Source: Nocardia fusca NBRC 14340 (GTDB lineage: Bacteria; Actinomycetota; Actinomycetes; Mycobacteriales; Mycobacteriaceae). From it: 64,000 nucleotides of DNA. The translations under genes were made by a program, and so were the position numbers. This document shows positions 46,397-56,855 of the stretch, piece after piece. A model generated the notes under the pieces. The model did no database searches and was not told the origin of the DNA. It worked only from the letters and a program-made list of their open reading frames with translations. The stretch is from NCBI RefSeq assembly GCF_001618425.1, contig NZ_BDCU01000018.1, forward strand, positions 310,001 through 374,000. Reading direction: 5' to 3'. The number at the start of each line of letters is the position of its first letter. Positions within the stretch are counted from its first letter, which is position 1.

Positions 46397-47119
46397 GTGG
46401 CCGCACCCGCCGAAACCATCGACCAGGTCACGCGATATCTCGACCTCGCCGGCGTCCTCGCCTGCGCGATGCTCGGCGGCGCCGTATCCCGCACCGAGAA
46501 ACTCGACCTGTTCGGGTTCCTGGTCGTCGGTATCGTCTCCGGCCTCGGCGGCGGCATCATCCGCGACACCCTGCTCCAGCAAGGCCCCCCGGTAGCACTC
46601 ACCGACTACGCCTACCTGCCCACCGCCGTCGCCGGCACCCTCATCTCGTTCCTCATCCACCTCAGCGAACACGCCTGGGACCGCCTCTTCACCGCCCTCG
46701 ACGCCGCCGTCATCGGATTCTGGGCGGTCACCGGCGCACAGAAAACCCTCGCCGCCGGCCTCGGCTGGCTCCCCGCCGTACTGCTCGGCATCACCACCGC
46801 CGTCGGCGGCGGCGCCACCCGAGACGTCCTCCTACGACGGGTCCCGGCCGTCTTCGGCGGCAACGGTCTCTACGCCACCGTCGCCGCCGTGGTCGCCGGC
46901 ACCATGGTCGTCTGCACCTATCTCGGCGCACCCGCGATCGGCATCGTCGCCGGCATCGTCTTCTCACTGGCTCTCCGACTCGCCGCCGTCCGGTACGGCT
47001 GGGGCCTGCCCAACGGCCTGGACTGGCAGCCGCACACCCGCCTGGCCGCCGCCGTCCGCGGCGTCCGCACCACCCGTCGCGGCCGTCCCCGCGACACCGG
47101 CACCGAAGACAGCAGCTGA
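46397..47119 (+). CDS. TRIC-family cation channel (UPF0126)
   Basis: 240 residues, seven predicted membrane helices in two TRIC repeats. The twin GGGxxRD motifs are present (SGLGGGIIRDTLL and AVGGGATRDVLL), lining the monovalent cation pore of bacterial trimeric intracellular cation channels. A basic tail of about 30 residues follows. The start is GTG 46397. It stands between the CGNR gene and the M20 amidohydrolase without clear functional linkage. Confidence 0.88.
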   Translation: MAAPAETIDQVTRYLDLAGVLACAMLGGAVSRTEKLDLFGFLVVGIVSGLGGGIIRDTLLQQGPPVALTDYAYLPTAVAGTLISFLIHLSEHAWDRLFTALDAAVIGFWAVTGAQKTLAAGLGWLPAVLLGITTAVGGGATRDVLLRRVPAVFGGNGLYATVAAVVAGTMVVCTYLGAPAIGIVAGIVFSLALRLAAVRYGWGLPNGLDWQPHTRLAAAVRGVRTTRRGRPRDTGTEDSS

Positions 47120-47149
47120 CACCGACCCCCGAGCAGAGAGGCACCACCG

Positions 47150-48472
47150 ATGAATCGTGCCGCCACAACTGTTCTGACCGGCCTGGACGCCGCCCGCGAG
47201 GAGATCGAGAACCACTACCGCGACCTGCACGCCCACCCCGAGCTCGGCATGAGCGAACACCGCACCGCCACGCTCGCCGCCACCGCGCTACGCGATTACG
47301 GCTACGACGTCACCACCGGCATCGCCGGCACCGGAGTCACCGGCGTCCTCCGCAACGGTCCCGGCCCCACCGTGCTGCTGCGCGCCGATATGGACGCCCT
47401 CCCGGTGAGGGAAGCCACCGGCCTGCCCTACGCCTCCACCGCCACCGTCGACCGTGCCGGCATCGCGCAACCGGTCATGCACGCGTGCGGACACGACGTC
47501 CACGTCGCCTGCCTCCTCGGATCCGCCCGCCTGATGGCCGAGGCCCGGCCCGCCTGGCACGGCACGCTCATCGCGCTGTTCCAGCCCTCGGAAGAAAACG
47601 GTGACGGCGCCCGCGCCATGGTCGCCGACGGACTCACCGGCAAGATCCCCGCCCCCGACGTCGTCCTCGGCCAGCACGTCCTGCCCTATCCCGCGGGCTC
47701 CGTCGGCACCTGCCCCGGACCGTTCCTGTCCGCCGCCGACAGCCTCCGTGTCACCCTGCACGGCCGAGGCGCCCACGGCTCCCAACCCCAGGCCTCCGTC
47801 GACCCGGTCGTCATGGCGGCGATATGCGTACTGCGCCTCCAGACGGTGGTATCCCGGGAGATCGCGCCCACCACCCGCGCGGTTGTCACCGTCGGCAGCA
47901 TCCACGCCGGCACCGGGCCCAACCTCATCCCCGACGACGCCGTCCTCGAGATCAATGTGCGCACCTACGAGCCGGAAGTCCGCGAGCACGTCCTCAACGC
48001 CATCGAACGGATCGTGCGCGCCGAAGCCGCCGGAGCCGACGCCCCACGCGAACCCGAATTCGAGCGGATCACGACCTTCCCGCCGACCGTCAACGACCCC
48101 GAAACCACCCGCCGGGTCGCCGCGGCCTTCGCCACCGCGTTCGGCGCCGCCTCCCACACCATCGAGCCACAGACCGCCAGCGAGGACATCAGCGAAATAC
48201 CCGCGGCCTTCGGCGTCCCGTTCACCTACTGGGGGCTCGGGGGCACCGACCCGGCCGCCTTCGCCGGCGCCGTCGAAAAAGGCACCCTGTTCCGGGACAT
48301 CCCGGTCAACCACAGCTCCCGCTTCGCGCCCGTGCTGCAACCCACCCTCGACACCGGAGTCACCGCCCTCGTCGTCGCCGCGCTCGCCTGGCTCGGCACC
48401 GCCGACGACGCCGGCAACCCACCACCGGGAACTGGGCAACCCGGGCACGATATGGGACGATCGGCCACGTGA
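47150..48472 (+). CDS. M20 family amidohydrolase
   Basis: 440 residues. Metal-dependent amidohydrolase of the hippurate/IAA-amino-acid hydrolase type: LHAHPELGMSEHRTA, LRADMDALPVREATGLPYAS, HACGHDVHVACLLG with metal ligands, FQPSEENGDGARAMV with the catalytic Glu pair, and a dimerisation domain (RGAHGSQPQASVDPV). It cleaves an N-acyl amino acid or similar amide in the cytoplasm. AGAGAGGCACC precedes the ATG. It is coupled by GTGA to the AraC gene. Confidence 0.9.
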   Translation: MNRAATTVLTGLDAAREEIENHYRDLHAHPELGMSEHRTATLAATALRDYGYDVTTGIAGTGVTGVLRNGPGPTVLLRADMDALPVREATGLPYASTATVDRAGIAQPVMHACGHDVHVACLLGSARLMAEARPAWHGTLIALFQPSEENGDGARAMVADGLTGKIPAPDVVLGQHVLPYPAGSVGTCPGPFLSAADSLRVTLHGRGAHGSQPQASVDPVVMAAICVLRLQTVVSREIAPTTRAVVTVGSIHAGTGPNLIPDDAVLEINVRTYEPEVREHVLNAIERIVRAEAAGADAPREPEFERITTFPPTVNDPETTRRVAAAFATAFGAASHTIEPQTASEDISEIPAAFGVPFTYWGLGGTDPAAFAGAVEKGTLFRDIPVNHSSRFAPVLQPTLDTGVTALVVAALAWLGTADDAGNPPPGTGQPGHDMGRSAT

Positions 48473-48918
48473 CCAGCAGACCCACCGCGGAGCAACACCT
48501 CCGCGACCTCGCGCTGTTACGCCGCGTCCGCGACCGGATGGACCGCGCATACGCGCAACCACTCGACGTCGAGGCGCTCGCCCGGGGTGTCAACATGTCC
48601 GCTGGACACCTCAGCCGCCAGTTCCGCCTCGCCTACGGCGAATCCCCGTACGGATACCTGATGACCCGCCGCATCGAACGCGCGATGGCCCTACTGCGTC
48701 GCGGCGACCTCACCGTCACCGAAGTCTGCTTCGCCGTCGGCTGCTCCTCACTGGGCACCTTCAGCACCCGCTTCACCGAACTCGTCGGCATGCCGCCCAG
48801 CGCCTACCGGCGGCAACAAGCCGACGCCACCGCCGGCATCCCGTCGTGCACGGCCAAACAGGTGACCAGACCGATCAGGAATCGAGAAGCCCCGGTAACC
48901 ACCCCGCAGTTAGCGTGA
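48469..48918 (+). CDS. Short AraC family regulator
   Basis: 149 residues. The double helix-turn-helix lies near the N-terminus (LDVEALARGVNMSAGHLSRQFRLAYGESPYGYLMTRRIERAMALLRRGDLTVTEVCFAVGCSSLGTFSTRFTELVGMPPSAYRR in sections). A ligand domain is lacking, so activity is probably set by abundance or a partner. It sits between the M20 amidohydrolase and VOC genes with 4-base overlaps. Confidence 0.87.
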   Translation: MTSRPTAEQHLRDLALLRRVRDRMDRAYAQPLDVEALARGVNMSAGHLSRQFRLAYGESPYGYLMTRRIERAMALLRRGDLTVTEVCFAVGCSSLGTFSTRFTELVGMPPSAYRRQQADATAGIPSCTAKQVTRPIRNREAPVTTPQLA

Positions 48919-48923
48919 TCGGC

Positions 48924-49334
48924 ATGGACATCACCATTCACGCCAGCTACCTGCCCCAGGACGATCCCGAAGCCGCCATCGGGTTCTACCGCGACACCCT
49001 CGGCTTCGAGATCCGCAACGATGTCGGCTACAACGGTCTGCGCTGGATCACCGTCGGCCCCGCCGGCCAACCCGGAACCTCCATCGTCCTGCACCCACCG
49101 GCCGCCGACCCCGGCATCACCGACGAAGAACGCAAAACCATTGCCGAAATGATGGCCAAGGGCACCTACGCCGGAATCAACCTCGCCACCGAAGACCTCG
49201 ACGGCACCTTCGAACGCCTCCAGGCCGGTGATGTGGAAGTCGTCCAGGAACCGACCGAACAGCCCTACGGTATCCGCGACTGCGCTGTCCGCGACCCCGC
49301 GGGCAATATGATCCGCATCCAGCAACTGCGCTGA
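48924..49334 (+). CDS. VOC family protein (glyoxalase/dioxygenase-like)
   Basis: 136 residues with paired beta-alpha-beta modules: MDITIHASYLPQDDPEAAIGFYRDTLGFEIRNDVG and YAGINLATEDLDGTFERLQAGDVEVVQEPTEQPYGIRDCAVRDPAGNMIRIQQL. VOC proteins are metal enzymes or resistance/binding proteins; the last strand keeps the usual DPxGN. A GTG at 48915 overlapping the AraC stop (GTGA) is an alternative start. Probably cotranscribed with the AraC gene. Confidence 0.85.
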   Translation: MDITIHASYLPQDDPEAAIGFYRDTLGFEIRNDVGYNGLRWITVGPAGQPGTSIVLHPPAADPGITDEERKTIAEMMAKGTYAGINLATEDLDGTFERLQAGDVEVVQEPTEQPYGIRDCAVRDPAGNMIRIQQLR

Positions 49335-49366
49335 CCGCAGGCCCACCCACCGATCCGGCCCGCACA

Positions 49367-49391
49367 CCGGCCCGCCCATTGGACGGGCCGG
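49367..49391. terminator. GC hairpin after the VOC gene
   Basis: CCGGCCCG (49367-49374) pairs with CGGGCCGG (49384-49391) around a 9-base loop, 33 bases after the VOC stop. It separates this operon from the UvrA-like gene. Confidence 0.5.
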
Positions 49392-49462
49392 CCGGTAACA
49401 CTCGACCGCCGGGAACCGAACACGCCGATGTCGACGACCGCGACAGCACCAGAGGGAGACAG

Positions 49463-51853
<2,391 letters not shown>

Positions 51854-51861
51854 CGCCGAGC

Positions 51862-53460
51862 TCAGCGCACGAACATACCGCACCCGTCGGAGTCGTAGAA
51901 CTCCAGCCACAACCGGTCCCCGTCGAACCGGGCCTGCGAGATACTGCCCGGATTCGCGCTCTCGCCCACCGGGGCGAAGACGAACGTGTCACCGTCGCGA
52001 TGCCGCATCGGCATCGCGACGTGGCGCGGCCCCATCGTCAACAGCAGCGCGTCACCGTCCACCGCCACCGACGCCGGACCGAAATAGTCGTTGCCGTACT
52101 CACCCGCATAATCCTCCAGCGGTCGCGCCGGCGCCGGATTCGGCGGCGGCGGGGCCCCGACCAGCTCACCCGCCGGCGCGTTCAACTGCTCGAACGCCTT
52201 CGAATAGAGCTCCCACCAGTTCTGCCGCACCTCACCGAACTGCACCAGATCGGCGAACTCGGCGTTCAATGTCTCCGGCACCCCGATCGGCGCGGCATTG
52301 GTCAGCGTTACGATGCCCACGTTCACCGACGGAATCATCGTCATCGCGGTCGCCGCACCTTGATCGAACGCTCCCGAATGACTCAGTACCACCCGGCCCG
52401 CCGGCGAATTGCCCACATTGAAACCGAATCCGTACTGACCCGCCCGGGCATCCGGCTCGGCCGGCGGCGACGGCACCGACTGCGGTGTCAGTGCGGGCAG
52501 CAGCGCCTCGGGCGCCACCACCTGCGCGCCGCCGTGCTTCCCGTTCGCCAGCACCATCATCATCCACTGCGCCATATCCGTCACCGACGAACTGACGCCT
52601 CCGGCGGGGGACTGGGCATCCGGCTGCCGTCCCGGCTGCGCCGGACGATACTTGCCGTCCACCAGCACATGCCCGGACGCGCGGTCGCCCGCCGCGACGA
52701 AATCGGCATACCGGGAACTGGTCGACGACATACCCAGCGGCCGATAGATGCGCTGCTCCGACAGCGCCGACCAGCGTTGCTTCGACGCATCGGCGACCGC
52801 GATCGCTGCCGCGGTGAGCCCGAAGTTCGTGTACGCGTAGGAATCGCGGAACGGCGCCAAGGGCAGCATGCGCAACCGCTGGAGAATCGCGGTCCGATCG
52901 AACCCGAGATCCTCCAGCTTGTCCCCGGCGTGCTCGGGCAGCCCCGAACGGTGCGCGTACAGGTCGCCGATCGTCACATGGTCGCTCACATACGGGTCCT
53001 CCAACGCGAACCACGGCGCCGCTTCACGGACCGGCGTATCCCACTTCACCACTCCTTCTTGGACCTCATGTGCGACCACGGTGGCCCCCACGGGCTTGGA
53101 CAGCGACGCCAACTGGAACACCGTCCCCGGATTCACCGGCTGCCGCCCGTCGACGTCCCGCAGCCCGAACCCCTTCTGGAACACCACCTCGCCGTCGTAG
53201 ACGACGGCGACCGCCATCCCCGGAATATCGGTCTCGCGCATCAACTCCTCGGCGCGGTATTCGAGCGTGCCCAGAATGTGTTCGACCCGTCCGCGCGGTA
53301 TGGCGACGCCGGCCGCCTGATCGGGCCGCGGATCCGATGGCGAGGTCGAGGGCGCGGCCGCCCCCGGCACCGGGGTCGGTTCCCGGTCCCCGCACCCCGC
53401 TAGCAGCCCCGCGGCGGTCACTACGGAGACACAGAGAACTACCAGCCGACGTCTGCGCAT
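51862..53460 (-). CDS. Serine hydrolase lipoprotein, beta-lactamase/class C PBP fold
   Basis: 532 residues. Lipobox LLAGC (Cys23), Pro/Ser linker, then a serine beta-lactamase-like domain: SxxK at Ser119-Lys122 (LASLSKPVG), YxN at Tyr210-Asn212 (YAYTNFG), HSG near residue 375 in place of KTG. A C-terminal lipocalin-like domain (about 430-532) is common in DD-peptidase/esterase relatives. It is expected to be an envelope esterase or peptidase rather than a true beta-lactamase. It converges on the UvrA-like gene. Confidence 0.86.
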   Translation of the reverse strand: MRRRRLVVLCVSVVTAAGLLAGCGDREPTPVPGAAAPSTSPSDPRPDQAAGVAIPRGRVEHILGTLEYRAEELMRETDIPGMAVAVVYDGEVVFQKGFGLRDVDGRQPVNPGTVFQLASLSKPVGATVVAHEVQEGVVKWDTPVREAAPWFALEDPYVSDHVTIGDLYAHRSGLPEHAGDKLEDLGFDRTAILQRLRMLPLAPFRDSYAYTNFGLTAAAIAVADASKQRWSALSEQRIYRPLGMSSTSSRYADFVAAGDRASGHVLVDGKYRPAQPGRQPDAQSPAGGVSSSVTDMAQWMMMVLANGKHGGAQVVAPEALLPALTPQSVPSPPAEPDARAGQYGFGFNVGNSPAGRVVLSHSGAFDQGAATAMTMIPSVNVGIVTLTNAAPIGVPETLNAEFADLVQFGEVRQNWWELYSKAFEQLNAPAGELVGAPPPPNPAPARPLEDYAGEYGNDYFGPASVAVDGDALLLTMGPRHVAMPMRHRDGDTFVFAPVGESANPGSISQARFDGDRLWLEFYDSDGCGMFVR

Positions 53461-53888
53461 AGCTCGCCTCCGGGAGGTCGTCGCTGACACGAGCCCAGTC
53501 CGTCCCGAGCCTAACCCCCGCTCACGCTCGCACCCGGCACGCGGCAGGCTGTGTTTCCGCAACGGCTGCGGGGCAGGGGAGGGGCGGGCCGTCTCGGCGG
53601 CGAGTGAAAGGGGAATGAGTTCCGCAGTCGGTATCCGCTCCGCCGTAGTGCGGGACCGCATCGCTGAAAACGCAGACCAGGCCGAACCCCTGCGAATCGG
53701 CCGCAGAAAAAATAATGCCCATACTTGGATATGCGCATCTAAACATGGATACGCCCCTCATGGCCATACACGCGTTCTCCAACCGCAAAAAACAAAGGAA
53801 GAGGCTTCCTACACAAAGAGGAGCTTCCTATGAGTCATCCGGTTCGGGATAGGCGAGGGGGGTGGCTCTTCTGGCGCTTCACATGGAT
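53461..53888. other. AT-richer intergenic region with short repeats
   Basis: 428 bases, visibly richer in A/T than the preceding 53 kb. It contains TGGATATGC/TGGATACGC spaced 20 bases apart (53726 and 53746) and direct repeats GAGGCTTCCTA (53801-53811) and GAGGAGCTTCCTA (53818-53830). The repeats run into an ATG at 53830 with an AGGAG ahead, but that 87-codon frame is largely antisense to the AraC gene and is not called. Confidence 0.4.
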
Positions 53889-54677
53889 TCACAAACGCTG
53901 TGACGCACACGAGTTCCCGAGATCGAAGCTGATTCCGGCGCGCAGCATCCTGGTCGCCGACAGGCCGATCATGTCGCGGAAGGTTTCACTGAAATGGGAC
54001 GGGGTCGCGAACCCGGCGTCGAGGGCGGACCGGGTGAGATCTTGGCCTGCCACGGCGCCGCGGACGGTGTGGATCATGCGGTTCCACCGCTGATATCCCC
54101 GAAATGTGGTACCGCACTGCTGGCTGAACAGGCGCAGGAAATGGGTGGTGGACAAACCCAGATTCGCAGCGATGTGGTTCGCGCGGAAAGCATGGGCCGG
54201 ATCGCTGCGGATAGTGGCAGCGACCCGCTCGATACGGGGATCGGTGACGGACGCGGGACCCGCGATCGCACGCGCGTAGATATGGTCGGGGTCCACGACC
54301 GCGGCCCGGCACAGGTCGACGAGTTCGCGCTCACGCCGGTGAGCGAGCCCGAACGGCCCCACGGAATCCCTCATCTCGTCAGCGATGGCCGTCGCAGGCG
54401 CCCCCGTGGGATCGACGAACAACGCCAGCATCCAACCTTCTGTGGCCGTGATGCGCTGAGTCGTACGAGCGGGAACGAATGAACTGCCGGTGCGTATCGA
54501 CCCACGTGCCGTACACAAGACGAGCGGCGCATCCAGGCCGACAGTGAGCATCGCAACCGAAGGCGAATGCGGGTCGACACCGAGGTCCGGCCCGATATAG
54601 CCGACGTGGCCGGGGCGCACCCAAGCCACCGGCGTCCGGACAGGACCGCAGATTTCCGAAAGCGCGTCGATGCTCAC
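53889..54677 (-). CDS. AraC family regulator
   Basis: 262 residues. N-terminal ligand/cupin-like half (VGYIGPDLGVDPHSPSVAMLTVGLDAPLVLCT) and C-terminal AraC DNA-binding domain (FRANHIAANLGLSTTHFLRLFSQQCGTTFRGYQRWNRM, TRSALDAGFATPSHFSETFRDMIGLSATRML in sections). GTG start at 54677. It is divergent from the paired ABC transporter genes. This resembles the ybtA-ybtP-ybtQ layout, where an AraC protein senses a siderophore. Confidence 0.87.
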   Translation of the reverse strand: MSIDALSEICGPVRTPVAWVRPGHVGYIGPDLGVDPHSPSVAMLTVGLDAPLVLCTARGSIRTGSSFVPARTTQRITATEGWMLALFVDPTGAPATAIADEMRDSVGPFGLAHRRERELVDLCRAAVVDPDHIYARAIAGPASVTDPRIERVAATIRSDPAHAFRANHIAANLGLSTTHFLRLFSQQCGTTFRGYQRWNRMIHTVRGAVAGQDLTRSALDAGFATPSHFSETFRDMIGLSATRMLRAGISFDLGNSCASQRL

Positions 54678-54709
54678 TTCCGCCAGAGTATCGCTACGCC
54701 GCCGGAAGT
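54676..54709. promoter_or_regulatory. Possible AraC operator
   Basis: ACTTCCG (54676-54682) and CGGAAGT (54703-54709) form a perfect inverted repeat across the AraC start and the gap to the transporter operon. Confidence 0.35.
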
Positions 54710-54741
54710 ACGGCGGTCGACGAGTTCATGGAGAAGCAGTT

Positions 54742-55023
54742 ATGCGAGGCAAAGTTCCCCTGGGTGTGCGGCTACTGTCCGCATTCTCGACCGAACCCGA
54801 CCGGGATGCGATCACCCCTGCGCAGATCATCGAGTTACGCGAAGCGCAGAACCGCAGGCGTCGCTCGGCGCTCGGCAGGACGACGACCGGCCGACCCCAT
54901 CGTGGCGCACACATCACATCATCGGCACTCGATCTGCCGGACCGCCGGCTGCAGGTGCGTGCGTACCAACCCGAGCACACGGGTAGCGGTACGACGACCG
55001 CAAAAAGGGCGGCGAGACGATGA
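54742..55023 (+). pseudogene. N-terminal fragment of an alpha/beta hydrolase, coupled to the ABC operon
   Basis: 93 codons starting MRGKVPLGVRLLSAFSTEPDRD after GGAGAA. The segment TSSALDLPDRRLQVRAYQPEHTG has the pattern that normally precedes the HGGG oxyanion strand in hormone-sensitive-lipase-type hydrolases. The frame then ends in a basic tail, so the catalytic domain is missing. Its stop overlaps the ATG of the first transporter gene (ATGA). It is either a remnant left by the arrival of the transporter genes, or one kept as a leader for translational coupling. Confidence 0.5.
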
Positions 55024-56855
55024 CCGTCGTCCTTACCGCCACAGGGAAGTCGTCCCCGCGGCCCGCGGATACCGACTTCGCTGCGGAACAGAGCGCCCCG
55101 GCACTGCTGCGCCCACACGCGGGCACTTTCACCGCCGTGGTGTTCCTGCAGGCCGTCGGTGCTGTCGCGGGCCTGGCTCCGCTGCTGGCAGTTGCCGAAT
55201 TGGGCCGCACCTTCTTATCGGCCGGTCCGGCCGATCACGGTCATGTCCGGATCGTCGTGCTCGCGGGCGCGACCGGACTCTTCGCCCGCCTGCTGTTCAC
55301 GGCCGCATCGACGGGGCTCGGGCATCTGCTCGACAGCAGGGTGCAACTGTCGTTGCGGCGGCTGCTGGCGATCCAGTTGGGCCGCGTCCCGATGGGCTGG
55401 TTTGCCCGCCGCCGGACCGGTGAGCTGGCTCAGCTGGTGGGCGAGGATGTGAGCGCTGTGCACCCGTTCATCGCCCACGCTCCCGGCGAGCTGGTCTCCG
55501 CATTCCTGGTGCCCCTGGTGTCGCTGATCTACCTGTTCACCATCGACTGGCGACTGACCTTGATCACGCTGATACCGGTACTGCTCGCACTCGCACTGGT
55601 GCCGTTGATGATGGCCCCGCCCCGGCTGCGCGAACAGGAGCAATTCGATGCGGGGATGGGCCGGGTCGCGAGTTCGGTCGTCGAGTTCGTGCAGGGCATC
55701 GCGGTGGTCAAAGCGTTCGGTGGGGCCGGGCGCGCCCACCGCGCGTTCCGCACGGCCGTGGACGAATTCGTCGGCACCTTCTTTCGGTGGGTGCGAGGTC
55801 TCGCCCCGATCGCCGCGGCAATGCAGCTGGTGCTTTCACCGCCGTTCGTGTTGTCGGTCGTGCTGATCGGCGGGGCAGTCCTGATCGAGAACGGATCGCT
55901 GGCCGCGGCGGATCTACTGCCGTTCTTACTGCTGGGCCTGGGGCTGACCGCTCCGGTGGCCGCTCTGGGACACGGCTTCGATGATCTGCAAGCCGCCCGC
56001 CGCGCGGTCGACCGGATCCGGGACGTGCTGGCGGTGGAGCCGCTGCCGCAGCCCGCGCGCCCGCTCACCCCTCAGGGCCACCGGGTGGAACTGCGCGGCA
56101 TCCGATTCGCCTACGACGCCGGCCGAGAGATCCTGCACGGTATCGACCTGGTACTCGAACCGGGGACGGTCACTGCCCTCGTGGGGCCCTCGGGCAGCGG
56201 AAAATCCACTCTGGTGCAGCTGTTGCCCCGTTTCTTCGACCCCACTCACGGTTCGGTACTGCTCGGCGGCATCGACCTACGCGACCTCGCCGATCGGGAG
56301 CTGTACCGGACGGTGTCGTTCGTCTTCCAGGACGTGCGGCTGCTGCGCGCGTCGATCACGGACAACATTGCGCTGGCAGTGCCGCACGCCGACCGAGCAG
56401 ACGTGATGCGCGCAGCCCGGCTGGCGAACATCCACGACCGGATACTGCAGCTGCCGCACGGTTACGACACCGTCATCGGCACCGATGCCACGTTGTCCGG
56501 CGGTGAAGCGCAACGGATCTCGATCGCCCGCGCGCTACTGGCCGACTCACCCGTTCTGGTACTCGACGAGGCGACCGCCTTCGCCGACCCCCAGACCGAA
56601 CAGGCTGTGCGCCGAGCCCTGACGACGCTGAAAGGCGAACGGACGATCCTGGTCATCGCCCATCGCCTGGAGACCATCGCCGACGCCGACGCCGTCGTGA
56701 TGCTGGAGAACGGATCGATCGTCGAACGTGGCCACCTTACCGAGCTTCTGGCACGGACCGGAAAATTCGCCGATTTCTGGCGCACCTACCGGTCGGCGAT
56801 CACCGATGAGGCCGAAACCCGCGCCGATGCAGTACAAGGAGGCCAGGACCGATGA
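55020..56855 (+). CDS. ABC transporter, fused permease-ATPase (YbtP/IrtA-like half)
   Basis: 611 residues, exporter-type fold: six membrane helices (about 35-320) and a nucleotide-binding domain with Walker A GPSGSGKST, signature LSGGEAQRISIARALL, Walker B LVLDEATAFADPQTE and H-loop VIAHRLETI. The partner gene follows with an ATGA overlap, and an AraC gene is divergent. This is the arrangement of YbtPQ and IrtAB, exporter-fold proteins that import ferric siderophores. No siderophore-reductase (SIP) domain is fused. Substrate is inferred from layout only. Confidence 0.86.
   Translation: MTVVLTATGKSSPRPADTDFAAEQSAPALLRPHAGTFTAVVFLQAVGAVAGLAPLLAVAELGRTFLSAGPADHGHVRIVVLAGATGLFARLLFTAASTGLGHLLDSRVQLSLRRLLAIQLGRVPMGWFARRRTGELAQLVGEDVSAVHPFIAHAPGELVSAFLVPLVSLIYLFTIDWRLTLITLIPVLLALALVPLMMAPPRLREQEQFDAGMGRVASSVVEFVQGIAVVKAFGGAGRAHRAFRTAVDEFVGTFFRWVRGLAPIAAAMQLVLSPPFVLSVVLIGGAVLIENGSLAAADLLPFLLLGLGLTAPVAALGHGFDDLQAARRAVDRIRDVLAVEPLPQPARPLTPQGHRVELRGIRFAYDAGREILHGIDLVLEPGTVTALVGPSGSGKSTLVQLLPRFFDPTHGSVLLGGIDLRDLADRELYRTVSFVFQDVRLLRASITDNIALAVPHADRADVMRAARLANIHDRILQLPHGYDTVIGTDATLSGGEAQRISIARALLADSPVLVLDEATAFADPQTEQAVRRALTTLKGERTILVIAHRLETIADADAVVMLENGSIVERGHLTELLARTGKFADFWRTYRSAITDEAETRADAVQGGQDR

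Noticed and set aside
51862..53460. True beta-lactamase
   Set aside because: SxxK and YxN are present, but HSG replaces KTG and there is a C-terminal extra domain; more like a class C esterase/peptidase relative.
53830..54093. 87-codon plus-strand frame after an AGGAG
   Set aside because: Most of it is antisense to the AraC gene; kept only as a low-interest observation.
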